From the NCBI GenBank assembly GCA_951213105.1, contig OX578155.1, forward strand, positions 28,722,857 to 28,786,856: DNA of 64,000 nt. Reading direction: 5' to 3'. A model generated the notes under the pieces. It worked only from the letters and a program-made list of their open reading frames with translations, made no database searches and had not been told where the DNA came from. Source of the stretch: Amaurobius ferox. Its lineage: Eukaryota; Arthropoda; Arachnida; Araneae; Amaurobiidae. Made by a program: the position numbers and the translations under genes. Position 1 is the first letter of the stretch; each line of letters starts with the position of its first letter. Of the stretch, positions 34,173-44,620 are shown one piece after another.

Positions 34173-34927
34173 GTGAGCGTCAGTAAATTTTCTGTCCTAT
34201 CCGCGCTTTGTTAACTTTCGCGGCACACATATTTCGCCGAAATTCTGCTCAAAAAGTTGCGAAATATTTTCTTATAGATAAAATGCTATGCTTAGATTAT
34301 ATTAAAACTAAATTTAATACCCAATAAAACATAGAATATATGTTTTATTTTAATTTAAAATATTTTTGGTGCTGCCATCTGTTGTCGTAATTTAATTCAT
34401 ACCGACTATTTTTATTTTTTAATGAACATTTTTAAATGTCTATTCCTTCTAATACGCTATTAAATACAACAACAGATCATATATAATGCCATAATCACGG
34501 AAACGTAATTGAACTTGGACTTGAAGACAAAACTGCAGTTCTCAGTGATGTACATTCAGATCCCTTATCAAATTTATAGAATGATAAATTACCTTTCCGT
34601 GATTGTGGCATTATTATATATGATCCGTTCTTGTATTTAACACTGTATTAGAAGGAATATATATTTAAAAATGTTCATTAAAAAATAAAAATAATCGGTA
34701 TGAATTAAATTACGACAACAGATGGCAGCACCAAAAATATTTTGGATTAAAATAAAAAATATATTCTATGTTTTTGGGAGCATTAAATTTAGTTTTAATA
34801 TAATCTAAGCATATCATTTTATCTATAAGAAAATATTTCGCAACTGTTTGAGCAGAATTTCGGCGAAATATGTGTGCCGCGAAAGTTAACAAAGCGCGGA
34901 TAGGGCAGAAAATTTACTGACGCTCAC
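34173..34927. mobile_element. Foldback element with about 335-bp arms
   Basis: GTGAGCGTCAGTAAATTTTC at 34173 is repeated inverted up to 34927. The arms pair almost throughout (34173 to about 34510, and about 34590-34927), leaving a loop of some 80 bp. The flanks CTTAAGG and TTAAAGG are similar but not identical, so the target duplication is uncertain. No coding. It interrupts the SWIM gene. Confidence 0.7.
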
Positions 34928-34934
34928 TTAAAGG

Positions 34935-35530
34935 TTAAGTTTTACTATTTTTTTTTTTTAAGTTTAGGTTAAGTTTAGGTAAAGGTTAAGTTTTACATTT
35001 TATTTTTTAAAAGTTAGTGCTAATTAAGAATAGTGGATACTCTAGGTCTTTTTCGATACTTCCATTGATGGGGGTCATACTCAGGCAGATTGCAAACTTC
35101 TTCGGTGGGAATTTTGTTAAGGTTATTGTAAAATTTAATGGCAGTTTTAGCAATTTGTTGGTTAATTTTATTTTCTCCGAAGTCCCGAGGGATATCATTT
35201 CTAAGGAAGAGGGGGGGCTTTCCTGATGGATCTAAGGGCTTTGTTCTGTACTTTTTTAATTTTAAGGAGATTGTTAGCATTAGTACAACCCCATACTGCC
35301 GCCCCATACAGCAGTATGGGTCGGAGGGCGGTTTTGAATAAAAGAACTTTGTTCTGATAACTTGCATGTGGGGAGTGAAGGATAGGGAAGAGCTTATGTC
35401 TTGCGAAATAGAAGTTTTGGATGGCTTTTTTGATGTGGGGTTTCCAGGTTAAGCGAAAGTCGAAAGTGACTCCGAGATATTTAGCGGTTTCAACATAAGG
35501 GGTTAGTGTGTTGTTGATAACAATTTTTTT

Positions 35531-35564
<34 letters not shown>

Positions 35565-35833
35565 TTTAGAGAAGATTATACATTTAGTTTTTTTTTTCAT
35601 CAATTTTTATTTTCCATTTCCGGAACCAGGCTGTGATGATGGAGATGTGGTTTTGGAGTCCAGAGCGAATCTCGTATTTCCTTGAGTTTCTGGTGTAGAT
35701 TGCTGTATCGTCCGCATACATGGCAAGATGTGTGTTATGAGCTCTGGGAATGGCGTTGATAAAAAGGTTGAAAAGGGTTGGGGTCAATTGGGAGCCTTGT
35801 GGGACCCCGGACCTGAGTGGGGTCCCACAAGGT
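34935..35833 (-). pseudogene. Jockey-like LINE, 5'-truncated, frameshifted
   Basis: Non-LTR reverse transcriptase, C-terminal half. Motifs on the minus strand: SGVPQGSQLTPTLFNLFINA (about 35830-35760), the catalytic LAMYADDTAIYTR, and WFRKWKIKIDEKK. After a break in an A-run come INNTLTPYVETAKYLGVTFD (about 35520-35460) and LPEYDPHQWKYRKRPR at the C-terminus (about 35100-35040). The 3' end carries TTAACC/TTTAGG-like sequence and an A-run. It lies inside the MULE/SWIM gene, in the same orientation. The 5' junction is complex, with a 19-bp inverted repeat. Confidence 0.8.
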
Positions 35834-35845
35834 CCCGGACCTGAG

Positions 35846-36637
35846 CCACAATTCTCGCAAAACCTTCCATTCTTCAAGATCTTCAGCAGCCATAAAACTG
35901 CTGGTCCATTCTTAAACTCGGCAGGAAGGCAGTTCTTCAGTAACTTAACACCAGCTTCGAAAGTGTCTTCACTTCCAGCATCAGCAACAATGCAACCTAT
36001 AGGTGCTACTCTAAGAATACTAGGCGAAAAGAAAAAGTACACTCTATGATTTAAATCGTCTACCTTTCTGAAACATGAAGAAACACCAATTTTTTGACTT
36101 CTGGCAGGACGCGTGCTGTCCGTTTCATGATAGGGGTACATATGGCAACCACGGTTTCAGCACCAATTACTTGAACAGCAACATTGTCACTGTTTGGGGC
36201 ATAATAATTTTTGGTGAGATTCTCCAAATCTTCGACAATATTTTGTCCACTGCACATAGCATCGTCTGTTTTGTACATTTCCTTAATCTTCGGCACAAAA
36301 TGCTGAATGACAGACGCAGATGGCAAGAGAGATGAATCAGCAGCAAGTGCATCATATTCATCAACATTCTGAAGCAGCAGCTCTGTTTGCAGAGCACGTC
36401 GAGCAGTTGCTACGGAGTGACCGGTCAAGAAATAATGCACCAGTTTCTCTTTGGCCTCAGAAGAAGGGTCTCTAAATTTAAGAACGGATGCGCTATTTAA
36501 GCAATGGTTGTGCCAACTATGCAGGTGAACCTCGCAAGGGTAAGTTTTTACATCCTCATTTACTAAGGTCTTGGAAGTAGGGAAGATCGTAAAATCAGAA
36601 AAAGGTAAGGAATAATTGTTAATACTTGGCGATGGAG
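35846..36637 (-). pseudogene. MULE-like transposase-domain exon
   Basis: Starts at a good splice acceptor (GATTTCAG|CTCC, 36637). It encodes TYPCEVHLHSWHNH, GHSVATARRALQ, ENLTKNYYAPNSD and ETVVAICTPIMKRTARVLPE, a pattern I associate with arthropod SWIM/MULE-type proteins. A frameshift near 36060-36090 leads to NHRVYFFFSPSILRVAPIG and DTFEAGVKLLKNCLPAEF, where the transposase-like fold should continue. It ends at the LINE junction. The phase of the proposed acceptor does not match the upstream donor, so either the acceptor differs or the gene is decayed. Confidence 0.55.
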
Positions 36638-36699
36638 CTGAAATCAGAATGAAATTTTCATTGTTAATTATACAAATCAAATTTATTTATTTTGTTATT

Positions 36700-37646
36700 A
36701 CTTTCCTTATATACATAATGTATAAGGAAAGTATTGTGACGGGGTCGAAAATTCGAATTCGAGTTTTCGACGGGAGAACACGTTTCAAGCATCCCTGATC
36801 ACGAATCAAACATTTTTGAAGTAATGTCTGTGTGTGTGTGTGTGTGAAAGTATGTGTGTGTTTGTGTGTGTGTGTGTCAGTGAGTCTGTGGAGACGATAA
36901 CTGACGAACGAATGGACCGATTCGAACAAAACTTGGTACAAAAATCACAATCCATAAACACTGGAAGCCTATTGTTTTTATACGCAATCGAATGTTCAGA
37001 ACACCCCTAAATTTTCGAATGAAATTTTGAAAAAATCGTCAAAAAATCAAAACCGCTCATAAAGTTAGGCAAATAGACATTTCTTATGTAATTTTTTATT
37101 AGAAAACGATTAACATAAATTTTAGAACGCTAACATAAACCGTTCTCGAGATATTGTACATTTTTAAAAAAAATTATCAAAAAATCATATAAAATTAAAA
37201 TATATATATATCCTATTGAGAAACATGTTCACTTTTCATATGTAATACCATGCGATAATTTGGGTGACATCATTCTTGTGGATCTAGCTCGTTCTATTCA
37301 TGAAAAAAGATACTTTAAGTAATACTTTTGTATTAGAACGCCAATAATCATTTATCTGCTGTAAGAATAACTTATTTCTTCGTCCATAACGCTTGGCGAG
37401 ATTTTAGCGACGAATTTGGCGGAATGTCGCCAACTTAGCGACTTTTTGAAATGTTGCCAAATTATCGAAAATCTCGCCAAATTGATAAAAATGGCGCTAT
37501 ATCAATGAAAATGACGACTAATTGTCGAAAATTCAATATCTTGGAAAGAATATTAGTATCTACTATAAGGAAAACCTATTTTTTTACTGTAAAAGTAGTA
37601 AATTCATTACATTATATAAAGAAAGTCATGTGTTGCCCACATCAGA
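36700..37646 (-). mobile_element. Family A element in an intron of the SWIM gene
   Basis: 947 bp, complete, between the exons at 35846-36637 and 37868-38064. The hairpin starts at 36700 and the TCTGATG end is at 37646. The (TA)n-like tract TATATATATATCC at about 37200 is private to this copy and the one at 42815-43716. Confidence 0.82.
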
Positions 37647-37659
37647 TTTTTTTATATAA

Positions 37660-37703
37660 CTACCCTGCTTTCACTCCCAAGCAAAGCCGGGTATATTTTC
37701 TAG
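37660..37703 (+). mobile_element. Helitron 3' terminus
   Basis: ACCCTGCTTTC...GCAAAGCCGGGT forms a stem-loop, followed after a short spacer by CTAG at 37700-37703 and then T. This is the usual Helitron 3' end, and the GCAAAGCCGGGTA phrase is common in arthropod Helitrons. The rest of the element is not seen, and a family A copy sits immediately upstream. Confidence 0.6.
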
Positions 37704-37867
37704 TTGTAAAATAAATATAAAACAAAGCTCAATAAAAGTTTACTCCTTTATTTCAGTCTCATTTGTTTCATTTATAACAGACTAGAATGAATTTCCCACC
37801 GTTGCCCGGGTCCTAAATAAGCGCCCGCTACTTAGTAACGCTGTTCGGTTACAACATCCATACTTAC

Positions 37868-38064
37868 CGCAATATTTTAACTTTCAGTGTGGCCTGACAG
37901 TTTGTATTCTTCGTAATCCTTTTTTCAAGCCTTTGATGCTTGGGAAGAGTCCTATGCTGGCACCGGTAGTCATACCGGTACAAGTTCTTCCATCCTCTAC
38001 ATTTGTAGGAACGCATTTGCCTCCAAGTCACCTTAGATTTTAATTTGAAAGCTTTTAGCCAATC
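37868..38064 (-). pseudogene. Internal exon of the MULE/SWIM-like gene
   Basis: An open 197-nt exon with good splice signals: acceptor CAATTGCAG| before 38064 and donor |GTAAGT after 37868. It encodes DWLKAFKLKSKVTWRQMRSY, YRYDYRCQHRTLPKHQ and KNTNCQATLKVKI. The C-x(n)-H-like spacing resembles the FLYWCH/WRKY-type fingers found before MULE domains. Its 5' phase (0) matches the donor of the exon at 38896-39046. Confidence 0.6.
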
Positions 38065-38149
38065 CTGCAATTGTTAAAATTTGATTAAAATATCTTTATG
38101 ATGAATACACCTTATGATACATTCGTTTTATGAATATGTCTTTATGTTA

Positions 38150-38669
38150 TTTTCTAAGGGATAAAATTTTCGTCAATTTTATATTTCCTAGAAGTTGCCA
38201 CATTGCAATTATTTCGTATAATTTGTCGCCAATGATTCATGTCTGTTTTCTAATGAAAAATTACTCAATAATTATTTAAGTAGTATTATTGAGGGGTTCA
38301 AAATTTTTGATGATGTTTTCAAAATTTCATTAGAAAATTTGGGAGTCTTCCAAACATTCGATTGCATTTAAAATTAATAGTTTTTCCGTAATCACTGATT
38401 GTAATGTTTGTAAAAAAATTCGTTCAAAACGCTCCATTCGTTTGTGAGATATCGTCTGCATAGACTCCAGGTCTTAAATTCTCTCTTTCTCCCCCCCCCT
38501 CTCTCTCTCACTCACACACACACACACACAAACACATCACCTCTAAAACGTTCGATTCTAGTTCGTAGATGCTTGAAATGTGCTCTTACGTCAAAAATTC
38601 GAATTCGAATTTTCGATTCTGTCTCCGTGCTTTCCTTATACATTATACTATATACTATATAGGGAAAGT
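38150..38669 (+). mobile_element. Diverged family A, hairpin half
   Basis: Retains the GAGATATCGTCTGCATAGAC block, (CT)n/(CA)n at about 38483-38535, the CGAATTCGAATTTTCG palindrome and the hairpin ending AGGGAAAGT at 38669. The TCTGATG end is missing. It lies in the intron between exons 38896-39046 and 37868-38064. Confidence 0.6.
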
Positions 38670-38684
38670 AAACACTGATCAAAA

Positions 38685-38770
38685 TCCCCCCCCCCACACA
38701 CACACACACATTTTTCTTCTTACTACCCCCCCCCCCCCCTTCCCAGAAAAAAGTTTCTGGATACGTCCCT
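38685..38770. repeat. Poly-C and CA tracts
   Basis: C9-10, (CA)n and a C13 run within 85 bp, followed by TTTCTGGATACGTCCCTG, a phrase typical of a TE end that I cannot name. Confidence 0.4.
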
Positions 38771-38895
38771 GTTGCGACCTTGAACAAAATTGAAGTTTCC
38801 TGTTGAAACAGTAAATAGGCAGCAATGAAGTAGGATTCTAAAATTTGTGTGTTAACAACAATATAGCTCAAAAGTGGCTCTCATATTAAACTCAC

Positions 38896-39046
38896 CAAAA
38901 TTTCTTCTTTATTTCGAATATTCTTTACTCTGAACACACAGCTAAAATGTCCTCCTTCCTTAGGTTCAAAAGTGACAATTTTATATTCATAGTTGCATGG
39001 AAGAATATTATCAAGTTCAGCCGGAATGGAAGATTGCAGGGTGTCT
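38896..39046 (-). pseudogene. First visible exon of the MULE/SWIM-like gene
   Basis: 151 nt, flanked by acceptor TTCTTTCTAG| and donor |GTGAGTTT. It encodes DTLQSSIPAELDNILPCNYE and FSCVFRVKNIRNKEEIL. Joining to the exon at 37868-38064 keeps frame (phase 0) and gives KEEIL-DWLKAF, as expected for the start of such proteins. An acceptor at its 5' side implies at least one further upstream exon, which I could not locate. Confidence 0.5.
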
Positions 39047-39113
39047 CTAGAAAGAATATAAAAATTATGAATAGTATAATATAAATACAGAGCGTGATTT
39101 AAACAATAAAAAA

Positions 39114-39184
39114 TCTGATGTGTGCAGCATATGACTTTCCTTGTATAATGCAATGAATGTACTACTTTTACAGTAAAAAAAAAA
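39114..39184 (+). mobile_element. Solo family A 5' terminus (70 bp)
   Basis: TCTGATGTGTGCAGCATATG through ACTACTTTTACAGTAAAAAA. It is an isolated 5' end immediately preceding the complete copy at 39185, in the same orientation. Confidence 0.75.
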
Positions 39185-39939
39185 TCTGATGTGGGCAACA
39201 CATGACTTTTCTTATATAATGCAATGAATTTACTACTTTTACAGTTAAAAAAAAGGTTATTCTTATAGTAGATACTTATATTCTTTCCAAGATAATGAAT
39301 TTTCTTCAATTAGTCGTCATTTTCATTGATTTAGCGCCGTTTTTATCCATTTGGCGAGATTTTCGTTAATTTGGCGACATTTGAAAAAGTCGCCAAGTTG
39401 GCGACATTTCGCCAAAATCTCGCCAAGCGTTATGGATGAAGAAATAAGTTATTCTTACAGCAGATAAATGACTATAGGCGTTCAAATAAAAAAGTATTAC
39501 TCAAACTATCTTTCTTCATGAATAGAACGAGCTAGATCCACGAGAAAGATGTCACCCAATTTATCGCAAGGTATTACATATGAAAAGTGAACATGTTCCT
39601 CAATAGGAAATATTTTTTTTTATTTTATATGATTTTTCGATCATTTTTTTTAAAAATCTGCAATATCTCGAGAACGGTTCATGTCAGCATTCTGAAATTT
39701 ATGTCAATCGTTTTCTAATGAAAAATTACATAAGAAATGTCTATTTGCATAACTTTATTAAATGTTTTGGTTTTTTGACGATTTTTCAAAATTTCACTCG
39801 AAAATTTAGGGGGGGGTTCTGAACATTCGATTGCGTATGAAAACAATAGGCTTCCAGTGTTTAAGGATTGTAATTTTTGTACCAAATTTCGTTCGAATCG
39901 GTCCATTCGTTCGTCAGTTATCGTATCCCCAGACTCACT

Positions 39940-40038
<99 letters not shown>

Positions 40039-40171
40039 AGAGACATCACTTCAAAAATGTTCTATTCGTGATCAGGGATGCTTGAAACGTGCTCTCCCGT
40101 CGAAAACTCGAATTCGAATTTTCGACCCCGTCAGAATACTTTCCTTATACATTATTGTATATAAGGAAAGT
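39185..40171 (+). mobile_element. Family A element with long (CA)n
   Basis: 987 bp. It starts in the A-run of the solo terminus. The CA tract at about 39940-40030 is the longest in the window, roughly 45 dinucleotides with few interruptions. The hairpin loop TTATACATTATTGTATATAA has one extra T. Ends at 40171. Confidence 0.82.
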
Positions 40172-40563
40172 AATAATTTGATCATACAGTATTTATAATA
40201 TAAACACCTTGATTTATCTGCCTGTTTATCTATCTATCTCTGGGTATGACGCTGCCACAAAATGTTACCGAACGTGTTTCAATCACAGATAAACATTTCA
40301 ATTTAGCTACTAACCCAGAGCATCAGCATTTTCATAAGCCTCGATGTGAATAATCAATTTTTCCGATCACTCATTGACATTCCACGATCACTGCTGCTTA
40401 AATTCAGTGTTCATATTAAAAACCGGGAGCGTTCTTCATAGCTAGTTAAATTTTTGCTTGAACGCGGTTTTTTCCCTTTCTTTTCTTCTTATTTTTTCTT
40501 TTAGGTGGTGTTAGGAGATTTAAATTTATATTTAAAATGTTTGCAAAAAAAAAAAAAAAAAAA
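40172..40563. other. Unassigned spacer
   Basis: No gene or RNA. Ends in an A-run used as target by the next family A copy. Confidence 0.35.
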
Positions 40564-41517
40564 TATGATGTGAGTAACACATCACTTTTCCTATATAATG
40601 CAATGAATTTACTACTTTTACAGTAGAAACAATAGGTTTTTCTTATAGTAGATACTTATATTCTTTCCAAGATATTGAATTTTCGACAATTTGTCGTCAT
40701 TTTCATTGATTTAGGGTCATTTTTATCCATTTGGCGAGATTTTCGTTAATTTGGCAACATTTCAAAAAGTCACCAAGTTGGAGACATTCCACCAAATTCG
40801 TCGCCAAAATCTCGCCAAGCGTTATGGACGGAGAAATGAGTTATTCTTATAGCATATAAATGAATATTGGCGTTCAAATACAAAAGTATTACTCAAAGTA
40901 TATTTTCTCATGAATGGAACGAGCTAGATCCACGAGAATGATGTCACCCAATTTATCGCATGATATTACATATAAAAAGTGAACATGTTTCTCAAACAGT
41001 ATTTATTTTTAATTTATGGGATTTTTGGATAAATTTATTTGAAAAATGTGCAATATCTCGAGAACGGTTCATGCTAGCGTTCTAAAAGTTATGTCAATCG
41101 CTTTCTAAGGAAAAATTACATAAGAAATGTCTATTTGCGTAACTTTATTAAAGGTTTAGAATTTTTGATGATTTTTTCAAAATTTTACTCAAAAATTTAG
41201 GGAGATTCTGAACATTCGATTACCTTTAAAAACAATAGGCTTCCAGTATTCACAGATTGTGATTTTTGTACCAAATTTCATTCGAATCGCTCCATTCGTT
41301 CGTGAGATATCGTCTCCACAGACTCACTGACACACACACACACACATACTTTCACACACACACACATACTTTCACACACACACACCCAGACATCACGTCA
41401 AAAATGTTTGATTCGTGATCAGGGATGCTTGAAACGTGCTCTCCCGTCAAAAACTCGAATTCGAATTTTCGACCCCGTCACCATACTTTCCTTATACATT
41501 ATGTATATATAGAAAGT
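40564..41517 (+). mobile_element. Family A hairpin element
   Basis: 954 bp. First bases TATGATGTGAG (mutated from TCTGATG). The CA tract is split by two TACTTTCA segments. The closing hairpin is slightly damaged (ATATAGAAAGT). It carries the TCATTCGAATCGCTCC variant of the core. Confidence 0.78.
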
Positions 41518-41523
41518 AAAAAT

Positions 41524-42115
41524 GGTAATAACTATTACGATATATGTTCACTTTTCATATGTAATATTATGCGATTAATTTATTAACATCATTCTCATGA
41601 ATTTATTTCGTTCCATTCACGACAGAAGATACTTTGTGTAAGATTTTTATAATTTCACGCGTATTAATTCGCTGTCATTTATGTAATAAGAAATACTCTT
41701 CTTTCCGTTTGTAACGTTTGTCGGACTTGACGATTGATTTGGCGAAATATCGCCAACTTGGCAATATATCGCCCCCTAGATTGACGAAAATATCGTTAAA
41801 ATTGCAAAAATGACGGTAAGTTATTAAAAATGACGCCAAATTCATGAATTAATTATTAAAATATTTTATATAGACTATATTGCTTATTGCGGATGCTACC
41901 AATATTGAAAAATTGTCAATTCAGAGTTGGGTGTAATATAAGTTAATTGGGCATACTTTGAAATAATTTTACATGTTGTCATCTGGAAAAGCGCCCAATC
42001 TACAATTCCATTTTAAAATCAAGTGTGCCGCAAATCTTATACGTCATTTTTTTACCGTGAAGGAAGTAAATTTATCGTATTATACAGAGAAAGTCATATT
42101 GATGCATACATCTGA
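41524..42115 (-). mobile_element. Diverged family A, 5' half
   Basis: Same old subfamily as 25560-26290 (TTTGGCGAAATATCGCC, CATTCACGACAGAAGATAC). The hairpin half is absent, and the 5' end is altered to GATGCATACATCTGA. An unrelated insert of about 100 bp occurs at 41900-42010. Confidence 0.5.
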
Positions 42116-42814
42116 TTTTTTACTTCCCCTGGAATACATAGTAATGTATAGGGAAAGTACTGGAATCATGTCGAAAATCGCAACTGGAGTTTTCGACGGA
42201 TCTACACGTTTCGAGACCTCTAGAATACGAAAAAGCTATTTTTAGCGTGACGTCTGTATGTGTGTGTGTCTTTCTGTGCAGATTTTGTATAGACTCTAAC
42301 TAAAAAACTAATGGACCGAATTTCATAAAATTTGGTAGTTAAGTCACTTATGGGCGAATCTGGTGCTGATTAGTTTTGGATACGATGCGGGATAAAAGAA
42401 CCCGCCTTTTTTTGCGAAATGGCCCGCAAAAGCTTGTATCCACTCTAGCTGAAAAACTAATGGACCGAATTTCACAAAATTGGGTAGATAAGTCGATTGT
42501 AGGCCACCCTGATGCTGATTAGATTTTGGTACTATTCGAAAAAAATTACCTGCCTTTTTTTCCAAAGTGGCTCGCAAAAATCGCAAAAATCTAAAATAAA
42601 AACTACGTATGCTCAAATATATCCATTAAATGCTTGTTTCATACGTAATTTTTAACGAAGAAAAGAATAAGACCAACACCATTACATTAGGACTAGCCGT
42701 TCTCGCTATATTTTAGTTTTTTCGTGTTTTCTCTACGCCACCTTTGAAAATAAGTCCAGTTACCAAATGAGGACGAAAATTGAATTAAAAGTGAAATAAA
42801 TTTAATTAAAAAAA

Positions 42815-43716
42815 TCTGATGTGGGCAACACATGACTTCCTTATATAATGTAAAGAATTTACTACTTTTACAGTAAAAAAATAAGTTTTTCTTATAGTAG
42901 ATACTAATATTCTTTCCAAGATATTGAATTTTCGACAATTAGTCGTCATTTTCATTGATATAGCGCCATTTTCATCAATTTGGCGAGATTTTCGATAATT
43001 TGGCAACATTTCAAAAAGTCGCTAAGTTGGCGACATTCCGCCAAATTCGTCGCTAAAATCTCGCCAAGCGTTATGGACGAAGAAATAAGTTATTCTTACA
43101 GCAGATAAATGATTATTGGCGTTCAAATACAAAAGTATTACTTAAAGTATCTTTTTTCATGAATGGAACGAGCTAGATCCACAAGAATGATGTCACCCAA
43201 ATTATCGCATGCTATTACATATGAAAAGTGAACATGTTTCTCAATAGGATATATATATATTTTAATTTTATATGATTTTTTGATAATTTTTTTTTAAAAT
43301 GTACAATATCTCGAGAACGGTTTATGTTAGCGTTCTAAAATTTATGTTAATCGTTTTCTAATAAAAAATTACATAAGAAATGTCTATTTGCGTAACTATA
43401 TTAGCGGTTTTGATTTTTTGATGATTTTTTCAGAATTTCATTTGAAAATTTAGGGGGATTCTGAACATTCGATTGCGTATAAAAACAATTGGCTTCCAGT
43501 GTTTACGAATTGTAATTTTTGTACCAAATTTTGTTCAAATCGGTCCATTCGTTCGTCAGTTATCGTCTCCACACACACACACACACAGACATCACTTCAA
43601 AAATATTTGATTCGTGATAAGGGATGCTTGAAACGTGCTCTCCCGTCGAAAACTCGAATTCGAATTTTCGACCCCGTCACAATACTTTCCTTATACATTA
43701 TGTATATAAGAAAAGT
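42815..43716 (+). mobile_element. Family A, first unit of a dimer
   Basis: 902 bp and complete, from TCTGATGTGGGCAACACATG to the hairpin AAGAAAAGT at 43716. Short CA tract (about 43573-43586), and it lacks the CTCACTGACA segment. It is followed directly by the body of a second copy. Confidence 0.8.
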
Positions 43717-44564
43717 AAAAACTGTTATTCTTATAGTAGATACTTATATTCTTTCCAAGATATTGAATTTTCTTCAATTAGTCGTCATTTTCATTGATTT
43801 AGAGTCATTTTTATCCATTTAGCGAGGTTTTTGTTATTTTATCAACAATTAAAAATGCCGCCAAGTTGGCAATATTCCGCCAAATTCGTCAACAAAATCT
43901 CGCCAAGCGTTATGGACGGAGAAATGAGTTATTTTTACAACAGATAAATGACTATTGGCGTTCAAATGTAAAAATATTATTCAAAGTATTTTTTTCCATG
44001 AATGGAACGAGCCAGTTCCACGAGAGTGATGTCACCCAATTTATCGCATAGTATTACATATGAAAATGAACATGTTTCTCAATAGGAAATATATTTTTTT
44101 ATTTTTTATGACTTTTTGATAATTTTTTGAAAAATGTGCAATTTCTCGAGAACGATTTCTGTTAGCGTTCTAAAATTTATGTCAATCGTTTTGTAATGAA
44201 AAATTACATAAGAAATATCTATTTGCGCAACTTTATTAGCGGTTTTGATTTTTTGACGATTTTTTCAAAATTTCACTCAAAAATTTAGGGGGGTTCTGAA
44301 CATTCAATTGCGTATAAAAACAACAGGCTTCCAGTGTTTGCGGATTGTGATTTTTGTACCAAATTTCGTTCGAATCGGTCCATTCGTTCGTCAGTTATCG
44401 TCTCCACACACACACACACTTTCACACACACACACAGACATCACTTCAAAAATTTTGATTCGTGGTCAGGGATGCTTGAAACGTGCTCTCCCGTCGAAAA
44501 CTCGAATTCGAATTTTTGACCCCGTCACAATACTTTCCTTACACATTATGTATATAAGGAAAGT
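43717..44564 (+). mobile_element. Family A, second unit lacking its 5' end
   Basis: Begins AAAAACTGTTATTCTTATAG, at the A-run that normally lies about 70 bp inside the element, and continues to a complete hairpin at 44564. It has the same orientation as the unit before it. Confidence 0.8.
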
Positions 44565-44620
44565 AATAAAGAAAACGTGGATTACGTCGGCAGGGTAAGT
44601 CATGTGCTGCCCACATTAGA

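Larger units (their letters stand above)
42122..44620 (-). mobile_element. Family B element split by an A-A dimer
   Basis: The hairpin (ACTTCCCCTGGAATAC..., 42122) and body run to about 42808 (...AAATTTAATTAAA) and resume at 44565 (AATAAAGAAAACGTGG...CATGTGCTGCCCACATTAGA, ending 44620). Removing the 42815-44564 insertion restores a normal roughly 750-bp B element, as seen at 48846-49592. Confidence 0.75.

Noticed and set aside
34935..35000. Telomere-like TTAGG sequence
   Set aside because: Only degenerate TTTAGG/GGTTAAG phrases at the LINE 3' end, with no regular pentamer array.
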